Assembly: GCF_032362555.1 (NCBI RefSeq)
Contig: NC_083522.1
Coordinates: 9,512,501 to 9,576,500, forward strand
Length of the DNA: 64,000 bases
Direction: 5' to 3'
Source of the DNA: Amyelois transitella
Taxonomy: Eukaryota; Arthropoda; Insecta; Lepidoptera; Pyralidae
Position numbers and translations under genes: made by a program. Below are positions 11,001 to 22,400 of this stretch, piece after piece. Position 1 is the stretch's first letter; each line of letters opens with the position of its first letter. The notes under the pieces are model-generated. The model made no database searches. It had not been told where the DNA came from and worked only from the letters and a program-made list of their open reading frames with translations.

Positions 11001-14000
11001 TGGGTTTTGTCGATAACCCCCACGATTTCGAACGAGTGAGTTGAACAGATATTCAGTATAATACTCATACATACATATGGTCACGTCTATATCCCTTGCG
11101 GGGTAGACAGAGCCAACAGTCTTTAAAAGACTGAATGGCCACGTTCAGCTATTTGGCTTAACGATAGAATTGAGATACAACTAGTGATATGTTGCTAGCC
11201 CATCGACTGAAAAAGAATCCCAAGTTTGTAAGCCTATCCCTTAGTCGCTTTTAACGACATCTATGGGAGAGAGATGGAGTGGTCCCATTCTTTTTTCTAT
11301 TGGTACCGTGAACTTATAATAAGCCTAATTATAGCCTAGTATAATACTCGTTTATCAATTTAATAAATAAAGAACGTCGGTGGTCGAAAAGGTAATATGC
11401 CCGGTTGAAATGCGTGATGCGAAGAAAGACACAGGTTCGAATCCCATCTCGGCCATGTACCATGACTATTTTCGAACTTTTATTAAACCTTAGTATCGGG
11501 TACCAGGGCTAAACAAAACCTGTATGTGACAATGATTTTTGCTAACATACATACATACATATGATCACGTCTTTATCCCTTACGGGGTAGACAGAGCCAA
11601 CAGTCTTGAAAAGACTGATAGGCCACGTTCAGCTGTTTGGCTTGATGATAGAATTGAGATTCAAATAGTGACAGGTTGCTAGCCCATCGCCTAAAAGAAG
11701 AATCCCATGTTTATAAGCCTATCCCTTAGTCGCCTTTTACGACATCCATGGGAACGAGATGGAGTGGTCCTATTCTTTATTTTTTTTATTGGTGCCGGGA
11801 ATCACACGGCACTGATTTTGTTAACGATTTTGCTAACAAAGAGTATATTATTAAACGTGTTACGTAGGATTCACAGTTAAGAATTCGTGTGCGTGATATC
11901 ACAACTTTAACAAAACAAATTGTATGTGAGTTTTGTTCCCATTAATCAGAGTTCCATATTTTCTGATAATTTTTATGATAAAGTTACGTACATTAAGTAA
12001 ACGATATGCTAATTCGACAATTCCTTGTCCTCTCGTGGAGTCCTTCAAAACGATGTCATAAAAAAATACAAGCAAAAAGTTTAATAATATACCTACCAAG
12101 TTTTTAAAACTTTCTCAAGCGTCGCACAATCATACGAGTAAAATAAACCAATTAACCTTTCAGTTATTCTTAAAAAATCTAGTGTCACAGTTGCATACAT
12201 AATTATGATAATTTAAGAATTTTTACCACCGTCTGAAGTTCAAATATGAGCTGATAGACATATCGACCATGACACAATACCGATTTTTTTAAATATTATA
12301 TTCAACTTAGTGCATATTTTTTACTACATCATTTTATGCCGTGTGGCTCCCGGTATCAATAGAAAAAAGCGTAGTAAAAAGAATAGGACCACTCCATCTC
12401 TTTCTTCTGTATATCGTAAAACGCGACTAAGGAAAAGGCTTATGAACTTGGGATACTTTTCGGCGATGGGCTAGCAACCTGTCACTGTTTGAATCTCAAT
12501 TCTATCATAAGCCAAACGGCTGAACATGGAATATGTATCTGTCTTCTCAAGACTGTTGGCTCTGCCTACCCCGCAAAGAATATAGACATGATTATATGTA
12601 GGTATGTATCATTTTGTATCTTTTGTCATCTTTCTCATATTCGTTAATTGTTTGCAGTCTTACAACCTCATGCATTTCCAAGTTATCTACAACGGCATGA
12701 TCGTCGTCCAAATATTCTTCGTCATCTCCGGCTTCCTCTTGGTCTATAACCTCGAGTCTTCCGAGAAGAACAGGCCATCAGTGAAAGATATGCCGAAGAT
12801 AATCATCAACAGATTCTGCAGGTATTATTTCAATTTCTTCATCAATGTCCTTTTTGTTTTATGAGTATGTTACCACACCTCTTCTTGGTGTAAGCAGTCA
12901 GATCGTATGAATGTATGGAAAAGAAATTGACCTGAAAGTGTTCCCGTGGTTGCCCATAGCAAGGGTCAAGGATGGCAGAGGTAAAATTTACTCTAATAAA
13001 GACATGACAAAAACCTATTAAATGGTAAAATGTCGTAAGAGACCACAAAGGAACTAGACTAATGAACTGGAAATTCTTCTTGTAGGCGATGAGCTATCAA
13101 CCTGTCACAATTTTAATCTCAATTCTATCATGAAGGCATACGGCTGAACGTGGCCTTTCAGTATTTTTAAGACTATTGGCTCTGTCTACTAAGCAAGGTA
13201 TATACACGTGACTCTATGTATGTATAATTGTAAATAGAAGAACTTAATGTCCCAATTATTTGTAAAAGTGATCCTTCTTCTTTGAGGCTTTAAACTAAAT
13301 ACCTTTCCAATATCTCTGACTATTCCATCATTGTGCTATCCTGCTAAACATGACCTTTCAGTCTTGTAACTATTATATCTAGCTCTTCAAGTATCTAGCA
13401 CTTAATACGTAAATTTCTATCGAATTCGATAGTGTTAAGAAATTTTAGAAATACAACATTAGATCATCAGGCCTCTGTGGCGCAGCGGTAGTGCGCTTGT
13501 CTGTGACACCGGAATTCCCGGGTTCGAATCCCGGCCAGGGCATGATGAGAAACGAACTTCCTCTGATTGTCCTGGGACTTGGATGTTTATCTATACAAGT
13601 ATTTATTATAAATATAGTTTCGTTGAGTTAGCATCTCGTAACACAAGTCTCGAACTTACTTCGAGGCTAACTCAATCTGTGTAAAAAAAAACATCTCTAT
13701 GTTCACAGACTCGCCCCCCCAATGGCAGTGGTGATAGCTCTGAACGCAACCTGGGCCAGGTTCCTCAGCACTGGCCCTCTTTGGAAGCTGTACGTGTCTT
13801 CCATGGTCCACGACTGCCGAAAATGGTGGTGGTCCCATCTGCTCTTCGTCAACAACTACCTGATCGAGAACAAATACTGCACGGTGCAAACCTGGTCAGT
13901 AGTTAGATCGATAGATAGATAGATAAAAACGTTTATTCAGTTGCTACAGACACAAAATACAGAGTTAAACAAAACATTATAAAAAACACAGTTGAGATGC

Positions 14001-17000
14001 ATTTGCGTGCTGCAGCAAGTAGAAAAGGTCATAAACTCAGCGGAATTTTTGCACTAACTGAAGTGCAAAACGCTGATTTTCAGTTATCACCATTGAAGTG
14101 GGGGCGAGCGCTAAAGCGAAAGAAAGAAAAAATAAAATAATAAATTTATATGCAAAAGATTATGGGTACATTTCTTCCATTCTTATCACTAATTTCATTC
14201 CACGACTAGTTGCAAAAAAAGTTTGGTTACCAAATCATTAAGTTACTTGTTATGCATCTTTACTAATATAATAACGCTGAAGAGTTTGTTTGTTTGTTTG
14301 ACCGCGCTAGTCTCAGGAACTACTAGTTCGAATTGAAACATTTTTGTGTTGAATAGACCATTTATCGAGGAAGGCTATATTATATCGTGCTGCAACTTTT
14401 AGGAGAGAAGAAATAAAGGTAAAAAAAACGAGGAAATTATTCATCCTTGAGGGCTTCAATGATGCTTAAAATAACTATGATACTAATATAATAAAAATCT
14501 GTGATAAGGGATTAACAAAAATTGGCGTGGCGTCAAGAATATCCAGGCCCACTTTCACATTTTAATTAGGTATAAAAGTTAAAAGCTTTAGTGTAGATAC
14601 TAATTGCTTTACCGACCAAATAATAACTGGCCTTTCTTTACTGATGAAACAAATCAAATATTTGGCGTTAATTTTCGAGAACACATGATACACAAAATGA
14701 ATGACCATTATCTTAAGAAAGTCATTTAGGTAATGAATGATTCATAATAGGTGTCACATTTACCATTTCGTTAAACATATCTCAATAACTCTAAAACAAT
14801 TAACCGCCTCCCGTGGCATTAAACATACATACATACATCCATTGTTTTATCTGACATGGGTTTCACATTATTATAATATGTAAGAAAAACTTCGTACAAG
14901 GAAATAACGGAAAATGTGATTCCTAAATTGGTGCCGTGTGGTTCCCGGCACCAATACAAAAAAGAATAGGACCACTCCATCTCTTTCCCGTGGATGTCGT
15001 AAAAGGCGACTAAGGGATAGGCTTACAAACTTGGGATTCTTTTTTAGGCGACAGACTAGCAACCTGTCACTATTTGAATCTCAATTCTATAATTAAGCCA
15101 AATAGCTGAACGTGGCCTTTCAGTCTTTTCAAGACTGTTGGCTCTGTCTACCCCGTAAGGGATATAGACGTGATAATATGTATGTGATTCGTAAATTACA
15201 TATTACATATATTAAATTTTTTTAAAGAATACGGCTATATGCAATGACTCATTCAAGAGTGATGTGAATAGCAGGTCGTGAGTTCAAATCCCGCGTGAAA
15301 TTTTAAATGATAAAATTCCAAAAAAAAAACCTTGTCATCATACATAAAATGCATTCGTTGTTAAAATATTAGCAGATGATGACACATAGGTATAGATGAG
15401 TTCACTGTTCCATATGTAAAATGGAAATCATTGTTCAAAAATAACACAAGATAAGTCAGTAATAAATTCAGTTTTAATAAAAATCTTGATTGTCTGTCAG
15501 TAAAAAAAATAATTTGACGTATCCGCATTATTATTCTTTAGGAATCGACCACTCTTTTTAAATGCGCGCGTACTCGTGGCAAAAAGTCGACCCAGGGCCC
15601 TGAATGAGAGAAAGCCTGCTCTTATCATAATAGTATATATCAACATACATACATATGGTCACGTCTATGTCCCTTGTGGGGTAGACAGAGCCAACAGTCT
15701 TGAAAAGACCGAATGGCCAGGCTGCCATGGCCTCTTATGCTTCGTCCACAATGCAGAATGATAGAATTAAAAAATGAACGTAAAATACCTACATTTTAAT
15801 ATTTCCAGGCACACAGCAGCTGACACCCAGGTGTTCCTGGTGGCCATTCTCCTCTACTTCCTGGTCAAACCCCGGGCCAGAACCCTCGTCGTTGGTCTCG
15901 TGTTCCTGATCGGCATGATACTGCCGATGCTACACATCTACTTCCAAGATTTAGATGCGCAGATGTTGAAGACGCCTGAGTGAGTAATCGGAAAAATATC
16001 ATAGAATTCTGGCACCTCTCACTTAGGTTAACATAAATAAATACCTACAAGGAAATCACAGTGCCGTGTGGTTCCAAGTACTTTTAGAATAGGACCACAC
16101 ACCATATCTTTTCTATGGATGTCGTAAACCACGACTAAAGCAATGCATAAACTTGGGATTCTTCTTGTACGCGAATACTAATTAAATTTCAATTCGATAA
16201 CTGAGAGGCATTTCAATTGTTGTTGTAGTCTCTGTCTACCCCGTAAAGGAAATAGACGTCATAATTTGTATGTACGTGTGTTATGCGCAAATTCGCCAAA
16301 GTGCCGTATAGTACCCGGCAATAAAAAAAAAGAATAGAACCACTCCATCTCGTTCCTATTTATAATAACTTTTATTTTATTAGTGGCAGAAAATATCCAC
16401 TAGGTAACTAACTACATACTAATCTCAATTTCGATTATTTCCAACAGGATGTTACGTTCCTTGGACGACCCCAATCGTTACCCATACGTATTTTCCCACA
16501 ACAATATCTGCTGCTATTTGCTGGGTATGGTCACCGCGTACAAGCTGTACCGATGGGAGAAGCAGGGAGTCACATTCAATGGAAAGGTAAGAACCCACTT
16601 TAGAGAACTTAAAAAAAAAACTGGTGTTGTACCCGGCACCAATAGAAAAAAAGAATAGGACCACTCCATCTCTTTCCCATGGATGTCGTAAAAGGCGACT
16701 AATGGCTATCCCTTAGTCGCCTGATATACATATGATGCTTATACACTTGGGATTCCTCTTTTAGGCGATGGGATAGCAACCTGTCACTATTTGAATCTCA
16801 ATTCTATCATTAAACCAAACAGCTTAACGTGGTCTTTCAGTATTTTGATGACTGTTGGCTCTGTCTTCTTCGCAGGGGATATAGACGTGATTATATGTTA
16901 TGTTAATATGTTTAAAAGAAGTGATTGATATTGACAAATTTTAATCAATACAGCTGAAGGTATGTTGGAAGCTTTTAACTTTGCAATGCTATTAATATAT

Positions 17001-18988
17001 ATTTTATTAATGGAGATGTAGTTCATGTTGGTGTGGTTGCAAAAAGAGACATAGTAAATACTCCTATGTGCCACCAGCAATACTGCCCAAGGAAATTGAC
17101 AATGAAAGGGAAAGGCATAAAGGATATATATACAGAACAAATTACACATACCTATTGAGTTAGCCTTGAAGTACTTGTAAGTTCGAGACTTGTGTTACGA
17201 GATACTAACTCAACGATACTATATTTTATAATAAATACTTATATAGATAAACATCCAAAACCCAGGTCAATCGGAAAAAGTTCGTTTCTCATCATGCCCC
17301 GGCTGGGATTCGAACCCGGGACCTGCGGTGTCACAGACAAGCGTACTACCGCTGCGCCACAGAGGCCGTCTCAAAAAAGCAAATTGTCACAGTCTCTGAA
17401 CAAAATTAGGTAGATACTTTGAAAAGCATGAACTCCTACTACAACTGTTACCCTAAATTTTGTTCTATTTTTATCCACAGATAGCCAGAATTTGGTCCAA
17501 GATGTTGGTGCCTGTGATGATCCTTTGCTTCTTAACCGGGAATTTCTTCCACGAAGAAGACTATCGGACTCCATTATGGATCAGAATGCTATGGCAAGGA
17601 ACTCATAGACTGTTCCTGGGGTTCCCGATGGCCTCTCTCCTCGTCAGTATGGTGATGGGCGTGGACAGTAAGTATAGACAATAGTTTTTGGGACCCATTA
17701 CATTTACTTACACTTGTAATAATTTGCTTTGACAATAGTCTCGTTGTGTATTGGAATATTGGAAAATAAATATAAATATTTACGGGACAAATTACACAGA
17801 TTGAGTTAGCCTCGAAGTAAGTTCGAAACTTGTGTTACGAGATACTAACTCAACGATACTATATTTATAATAAATACTTATATAGATAAATATCCAAGAC
17901 CCAGAGTTCAAAGACAATCAGAGAAAGTTCGTTTCTCATCATGCCCTGGCCGGGATTCGAACCCGGGACCTCCAATATCACAGACAAGCGCACTACCGCT
18001 GCGCCACAGGCCGTCTTACTTATAATATTTTTTTAAATAGCACTTTATTAGCACCTTTTTCTTTTAGTCACAATGGCCTTAATAATTATATTTCTAATGT
18101 TTAGCAAAACCTACTTCTTAATTTTTAAACTATACCTATGCATTTTTATTGTAAATTGTCTTATTTATTTTAGATCTCATTCAAGACATAATGAAGTGGC
18201 CCGTGTTTAAAATCACCGGCAAGCTGACCTACTCCGTGTTCCTTCTTCACGAGACCTTCACTCCTCTCATCGCTGGTTCCAAGAGCAACCTGGAACACTT
18301 CGCATATTTCAACCTGGTTCGTACCATTTTGATTAAAAATATTCATTTCTCCAAAACTTTAGTAGTGACAAATTATTTTCTGCGACCTTAGACTCTCAGG
18401 ACTTGGTTTTTAAAGCAATGCAACAACAAAAAAAAACAGGTATTTAAAGCGGTTTGACTTTAAATACATCAAAAACCCTAAATACATACACAGATTTAGC
18501 ATCCATACTATGGTAATTTTGAGATTCAGATGTCAATATAGTCTTTTTACTTTCTTTTCTTACTTGCATGATCTTGAAATAATTAATTCTGCTGTTTATC
18601 TAGGCTTCCGACATTATAATTCTAAATAGAAAACTATGTGCTTTTTCACGGTCAAGACAAATATTTAAGTTTAAGAAGGGTTTTTTTTTCATTCCAGTTG
18701 ATATACCAATGTGGCATCGTCGTGCTAACCTACATTCTATCAGTACCATTCTACCTGATGGTAGAAGCGTCTGTGACCCAATTGGTAAGGTTGCTTCTGG
18801 TGAAAGAGCGACCCGTCTTATCACCCGCAGACCCAGATCATACAAAGAAGAATGTAGAATACAACAGAAAGGCTGATAAAATTGAAGAGAATGGTTCTAT
18901 AATACTAAATGGAAATGAACTTAATGACAATGTTCTTAATGAGCTTCTAGATAAAGCTGTTAGAGAAGAAACGAAGAAGACAAGTTGA
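5029..18988 (+). CDS. NRF-6-like membrane acyltransferase (NRF-1), 12 exons, 675 aa
   Basis: Exons: 5029-5089, 8312-8448, 9238-9589, 10018-10126, 10948-11035, 12658-12821, 13709-13894, 15809-15979, 16448-16586, 17481-17667, 18174-18316, 18698-18988. All introns are GT-AG and the phases join without a stop. Family knowledge: nose-resistant-to-fluoxetine proteins pair an extracellular NRF domain with a polytopic acyltransferase-3 domain and act in lipid or xenobiotic transport. Seen here: a signal peptide (aa 1-~15), six N-terminal Cys (C39, C47, C87, C92, C114, C135), a first membrane helix at ~149-169, then GIDFVRTAASFMMVLGH with the presumed catalytic His231, FFVISGFLLVYNL, and repeated hydrophobic helices to ~aa 605. 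The last ~70 residues are a charged cytosolic tail. Length is near normal for the family. Introns are full of SINEs and Helitrons. An AATAAA lies at 19039-19044. Substrate unknown. Confidence 0.88.
5131..5405 (+). mobile_element. Lep1-like non-autonomous Helitron
   Basis: It starts TCTATACTAATATTATAAAG, has the GTTTGTTTGTTTG block, and ends with a hairpin-like AACGAAGTCGCGGGCACAG before CTAGT. It has TC...CTAG ends and no inverted repeats, and sits in intron 1 of NRF-1. Confidence 0.8.
6134..6410 (-). repeat. SINE family B with GTGTTTCTA target duplication
   Basis: GTGTTTCTA flanks it at 6125-6133 and 6411-6419. An internal GACAAGGTGCTAGG and GATAGGGTGCTAG show a small local duplication. Confidence 0.85.
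6718..6812 (+). repeat. SINE family B 3' end fragment
   Basis: It begins at the AGCTGAACGTGGTCATTCAG block and runs to the (TATG)n tail. A similar 3' fragment lies at 5724-5790. Confidence 0.75.
6872..7074 (+). mobile_element. Helitron, second subfamily
   Basis: It starts TCCTACTAATATTATAAATG, has ACTGAACCGATTACGATGAA, and ends GACGAAGTCGCGGGCGGCTT before CTAG. A near relative lies at 27608-27804. Confidence 0.8.
7419..7760 (+). mobile_element. Diverged Helitron-like element
   Basis: It starts TCTTCTATAATATAAAAATG and ends ACGAAGTCTGTCGGGTCCG before CTAG. The 5' start and 3' CTAG match the Helitron layout; the middle is unlike the other copies. Confidence 0.6.
7982..8241 (-). repeat. SINE family B, near full length
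   Basis: Complete from the (CATA)n tail to the degraded head GGGTACCACTCAGCA. It lies 70 bp upstream of exon 2 of NRF-1, in antisense orientation. Confidence 0.85.
8546..8755 (-). repeat. LINE 3'-end fragment, antisense to NRF-1
   Basis: The reverse complement encodes the RRVCIKRVMNVDETKEVCRD region of the LINE C-terminus and ends in (TATG)n. Confidence 0.75.
8951..9220 (+). repeat. SINE family B abutting an NRF-1 splice acceptor
   Basis: Full copy from GTGCCGTGTGGTTCCCGGCA to a five-unit (TATG)n tail. The tail ends 17 nt before exon 3 at 9238, leaving only a TTCCTCCTCTTTTCCAG tract. Confidence 0.88.
9736..9845 (+). repeat. Repeat family D copy
   Basis: It contains GCTGCAGTGTAGTTTGTTCC, CGCTTCTTCTACACGTGCGC and CGTCAATAAGTGATACC. 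The same blocks occur near 21.1, 31.8, 50.1, 53.3 and 63.6 kb. Class unknown, possibly a SINE. Confidence 0.7.
10410..10622 (-). repeat. SINE family B, head truncated
   Basis: Tail, CAGAGCTAACAGTCTC and CGACATATATGGGAAAG blocks are recognisable; the CCACACGGC head is absent. Confidence 0.75.
10671..10924 (+). repeat. SINE family B with 15-bp target duplication
   Basis: GTAATTATCAATATT lies at 10650-10664 and again at 10925-10939. The right copy is followed directly by TTTTCAG and NRF-1 exon 5, so the duplicated target was the end of the intron. Confidence 0.9.
11067..11313 (-). repeat. SINE family B
   Basis: Near-full copy that breaks at the head (GGTACCGTGAAC). It starts 32 bp after the exon 5 donor. 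Confidence 0.82.
11372..11475 (+). repeat. SINE family C tRNA-like head
   Basis: GTCGGTGGTCGAAAAGGTAA and ACAGGTTCGAATCCCATCTC look like A- and B-box regions, followed by CGGCCATGTACCATGAC. It is the reverse complement of the tRNA-like end of the longer copy at 36992-37290. Confidence 0.7.
11546..11808 (-). repeat. SINE family B, full length
   Basis: Complete from (CATA)n to CCACACGGCAC. The flanks TGATTTTTGCTAAC and TGATTTTGTTAAC are an imperfect target duplication. Confidence 0.85.
12338..12609 (+). repeat. SINE family B upstream of NRF-1 exon 6
   Basis: Full copy with a short duplication in its A-rich linker. Its tail ends about 48 nt before the exon 6 acceptor. Confidence 0.82.
13024..13228 (+). 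repeat. Diverged SINE family B
   Basis: Blocks AACTGGAAATTCTTCTTGTA, GGCGATGAGCTATCAACCTG and CTGAACGTGGCCTTTCAGTA are present with many changes; the head is lost. Confidence 0.6.
13469..13683 (+). repeat. SINE family A just upstream of NRF-1 exon 7
   Basis: Full tRNA-like head and body. It ends in CTGTGTAAAAAAAAAC, about 25 nt before the exon 7 acceptor at 13708. Confidence 0.85.
13905..14130 (-). repeat. Retroelement 3' end with (GATA)n tail
   Basis: It begins with GATAGATAGATAAAAACG and GTTTATTCAG. Read on the minus strand it ends in a (TATC)n tail after an AATAAA-like motif. A related end lies at 21654-21760. It starts about 10 nt inside the exon 7 donor; its left limit is unclear. Confidence 0.5.
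14258..14485 (+). mobile_element. Helitron, 3' truncated
   Basis: It has the TAACGCTGAAGAGTTTGTTT start and body but stops at AAAATAACTATGATACTAAT, without the terminal GAAGTCGCGGGC-CTAG end. Confidence 0.7.
14933..15186 (+). repeat. SINE family B, full length
   Basis: Flanked by GATTCCTAAATT on the left and GATTCGTAAATT on the right, a 12-bp target duplication with one mismatch. Confidence 0.87.
15643..15735 (-). repeat. SINE family B 3' part
   Basis: CATACATACATATGGTCACG through GAATGGCCAGG, then unrelated sequence. It lies ~75 bp before NRF-1 exon 8. Confidence 0.75.
16061..16355 (+). repeat. Diverged SINE family B and a second head fragment
   Basis: A degraded copy (16061-16276) is followed by a short head-only fragment (16301-16355) with AAGAATAGAACCACTCCATC. 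Confidence 0.6.
16617..16900 (+). repeat. SINE family B
   Basis: Copy with a rearranged middle: a short inverted duplicate of the CCTTAGTCGCC block at about 16708-16723. It starts ~30 nt after the exon 9 donor. Confidence 0.78.
17122..17370 (-). repeat. SINE family A
   Basis: Reverse copy ending with GCGCCACAGAGGCCGTC; B box TTCGAACCC is intact. Confidence 0.85.
17766..18015 (-). repeat. SINE family A
   Basis: Reverse copy between NRF-1 exons 10 and 11, tail ACGGGACAAATTACACAG, head CTGCGCCACAGGCCGTC (two bases lost). Confidence 0.85.
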
Positions 18989-19038
18989 TATGTTATAAGG
19001 TGTATAAGTTATGTTTAAAATTAGACGATAAGACAATC

Positions 19039-19044
19039 AATAAA
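19039..19044 (+). terminator. Polyadenylation signal of NRF-1
   Basis: AATAAA 51 nt after the stop codon, the first canonical hexamer downstream of the gene. Confidence 0.6.
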
Positions 19045-19441
19045 CGTGATTTTTCTCTAGTGCCATGAGAAGATATGAAAATAGCCGCCTTATTTATTTA
19101 AACGCACATTAGCGGTATTGAAAAAGATATCATGCAAGCCTTCTCTGAAAGTTTTATGATTGATTTCCAAATTGATTACTTCTGTCTATTTCTTGTTAAA
19201 TTTTAGGAGCTGTGCTTGTATTTATATAGACAGCTTAAGCTTGACTTTTTGTTTTAAATATTAGTATTGATATGAACCCATAATATTCGGGTCATCAGGT
19301 AATTTCGGTCATCACACAAAGAGGCATATAAAGGTGAAACTATACAGTTGATATGATATGATAAGTTAAGTTTATGAGATATAAGATTATATATATAAGT
19401 AATAAAAAAATTAAGTTTAAAAAACAATCATTCAACAAATT

Positions 19442-19447
19442 TTATTT
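19442..19447 (-). terminator. Polyadenylation hexamer overlapping the NRF-2 stop codon
   Basis: On the minus strand the stop TAA runs straight into ATAAA, giving AATAAA with its first two bases inside the stop codon. No other AATAAA was seen in the next 70 nt. If used, the 3' UTR would be only a few tens of nucleotides. Confidence 0.4.
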
Positions 19448-22400
19448 ACTCCTCTTTCAAACCATTTTTTTCAAAACATTTGGTGTCATTAGTGAATACA
19501 GTATTAACATTTTTATTATTTTGTTCCAATGTATTATTTATATCATTTTCATCACAGTCGTTGCACTCAGCTTGATCTTCGAGTTTCTTCTTCTCTGAAG
19601 GGCTCATCATAATTTTTATTAAAGGCGTCATAGGTGCTTCAATTAATACGTAGAAAGGTATTGCTACGCCCAACGATAATACGTAAAAACCAAATTCCAC
19701 CATGAGCTGAAAAAAATAACTTTGAATAAGATAGGAACTCTAAAAACTATGAAACTGACTTGAGACTTTAAATTTTTACGTCCCTTTGCCTAAAATCAAC
19801 CCATCTTGAAAATTAAACATCTTATTAATCATTAGCTGGATTTTATTTGGTAGTCACAATGGTTAAGGTTTCCCAATTTTAAAGTATTATTGTAAAAATT
19901 GGCACTTTGCTACGGTCATGTCTATATCCCTTGCGGGGTAGACAGAGCCAACAGTCTTGAAAGATTGAATGGCCACGTTCAGCTATTTGGCTTAATGATA
20001 GAATTGAGATTCAAATAGTGACAGGTTGCTAACCCATCGCCTAAAAAAGAATCCCAATCCCTTAGTCGCCTTTTACGATTTCCATGATAAAGAGATGGAG
20101 TGGTCCTATTCTTTTTTGTATTGGTGCCGGGTACCACACGGTATTACGGCTACATGTATGTTATTTATATTTTTCTAAGTCCAACTTTGGTAGTTCGAAG
20201 AGATATTTCATTAGATGCCGATTAAACACGTCTCCATACAATTTTTAAATATGTAAAACTGATCGGATTGAAGATTAATAAGGCATCGTTTGCTAAAGCT
20301 ACGACATCTGAAGAAATATTAACAATTTTCATATTCTTGTCACACCAAAATAACACAGGTCAAAAAAAACTTACGAAATTCAAATAATGGAGATGGTCTA
20401 ACTGAGTCCTAACTCCTACTATCACATGAAGGATATTCAAGTGAACCAGGAACACTGAGTAGGATATTCGACCCAGAAACACCCATAAATTCCAATTGAA
20501 TATGGTATCTGAAACATGTTAAATATGTACCTATTTATGATATTTCCAATTGTCCAAAAAAAATCATTTTCTTCAATTTTGAAAACAATTCAACTATCTA
20601 ACACTGACACAGTTTCCAAGCTACTGAAACTAGTGAAATGATTTACATAATATATTTTTTTTTTTGACAAATTACACTGATTGAGTTAGCCTCGAAGTAA
20701 GTTCGAGGCTTGTGTTACGAGATACCAACTCAACGGTACTATATTTTATAATAAATACTTATATAGATAAACATCCAAGATCCAGGCCAATCGGAGAAAG
20801 TTCGTTTCTCATCATGCCCTGGCCGGGATTTGAACCCGGGACCCCCGGTGTCACAGACAAGCGCACTACCGCTGCGCCACAGAGGCCGTCAATATATGAC
20901 ATTTGATTCAAGCGAATCCTTGTTCCTAATATCGTATGGTTTTGGTGGGTTCTAGTACCACATAAAAGTCTATCTTCCCGTGACTAGAAGTGCAAAGGTC
21001 TCACGTAGGTGTTCACGATAATTAATTAATCATAACAATGTTTTCTCTCGTCCACATTTCTATTCTAGATTTGGATAATTGTGAAATTACGTTATTGAAG
21101 AAAACGCTGCAGTGTTTGTTACCGCTACTTCTGCACTGACGCTTTGGAAGCGGGAGTAAACTCAGTTTTAAGTAATTTATTGTGTATACCAATGTTGTGA
21201 AACAAAAAGATATGAGAATTATTCAGTGATGTTGTAAAGTCCCATAACAATGATCTATAAAAGTATTATTATAAAATATAGTATCGTTGAGTTAGTATCT
21301 CGTAACACAAATTTCGAACTTACTTCGAGGCTAACTCAATCAGTGTATGTTGTCTTAAAAAAAAATGAATAAAACATTCTGAATTTGAAGAAAAAGTAAA
21401 GTTGTAGTAAAAATAAAGAACATAATTCAAACCATCTGATTGGACAGTCAAGGACATGATGAGCAACGCGATGGCGGAGCTGACTGCGATCCTGTAGACG
21501 GCCTGGAAGCCCATCCTGGTCCCGAGGGAGACGTCGTCAGTGTTGATGAGAGTGATGATGCGAGGCAGCAGGAACATGAAGCCGACGGCTAATACACGGA
21601 TAATGGTTACCAGCTGCAACAACCGATAATTAAGACCATGGAGATAAAATTAATTTAGATAGATAGATAAAACTCTTTATTGCACCATAAGAGAAAAACA
21701 TACAAAACAACACAAAGCAGATATAGATAGGTATATTTAAACAGAAAGTTTACAAATTGAACAAGCCGAAAGGTATTTGTTTAAATCCTGATCATCTTAT
21801 TAGTGAGAAATATGACATTAGCCAACACTAAAGATAAACTTTGATTAATTTGAATACATAACTTCATCTCAAAATCAGTTCAAAGGTTTCCTGACCATTC
21901 GTTTAGGTCAATCATGGTCTTTAGGTGAGTCCCATGTCAAACAGGTCAGTCTTACAAAGATATGAAAAATAAAATACCATTACTTCAAAATTCATTAAGA
22001 AGTTCCGTTTTGTTATCATAAAATGATAAAGACAAGATAGCTAAAGTTAGCCTTTCCAGATAATTTACGGTGTGAAGAAAAGGCTAAAATGTTTGTAAAT
22101 CTATTAAAATTATCACCCATAAATAAAGCATATTATACAATTGACGAGTTTTTTAACGATAAAAATTTGGAATTGACATAATATGTAAAACCATTGACGC
22201 AATATAATTTTAAATTATATATTATGCTAATTTGTATTGAATTAATTGAACAAATAGAATTGAAAAAAAATCAAATCATACTCGTACATACATACATACA
22301 GTCATATGACCACGTCTTTATCCCTTACGGGGTAGACAGAGCCAACAGTCTTGAAAAGACTGATAGGCCACGTTTAGCTGTTCGGCTTAATGATAGAATT

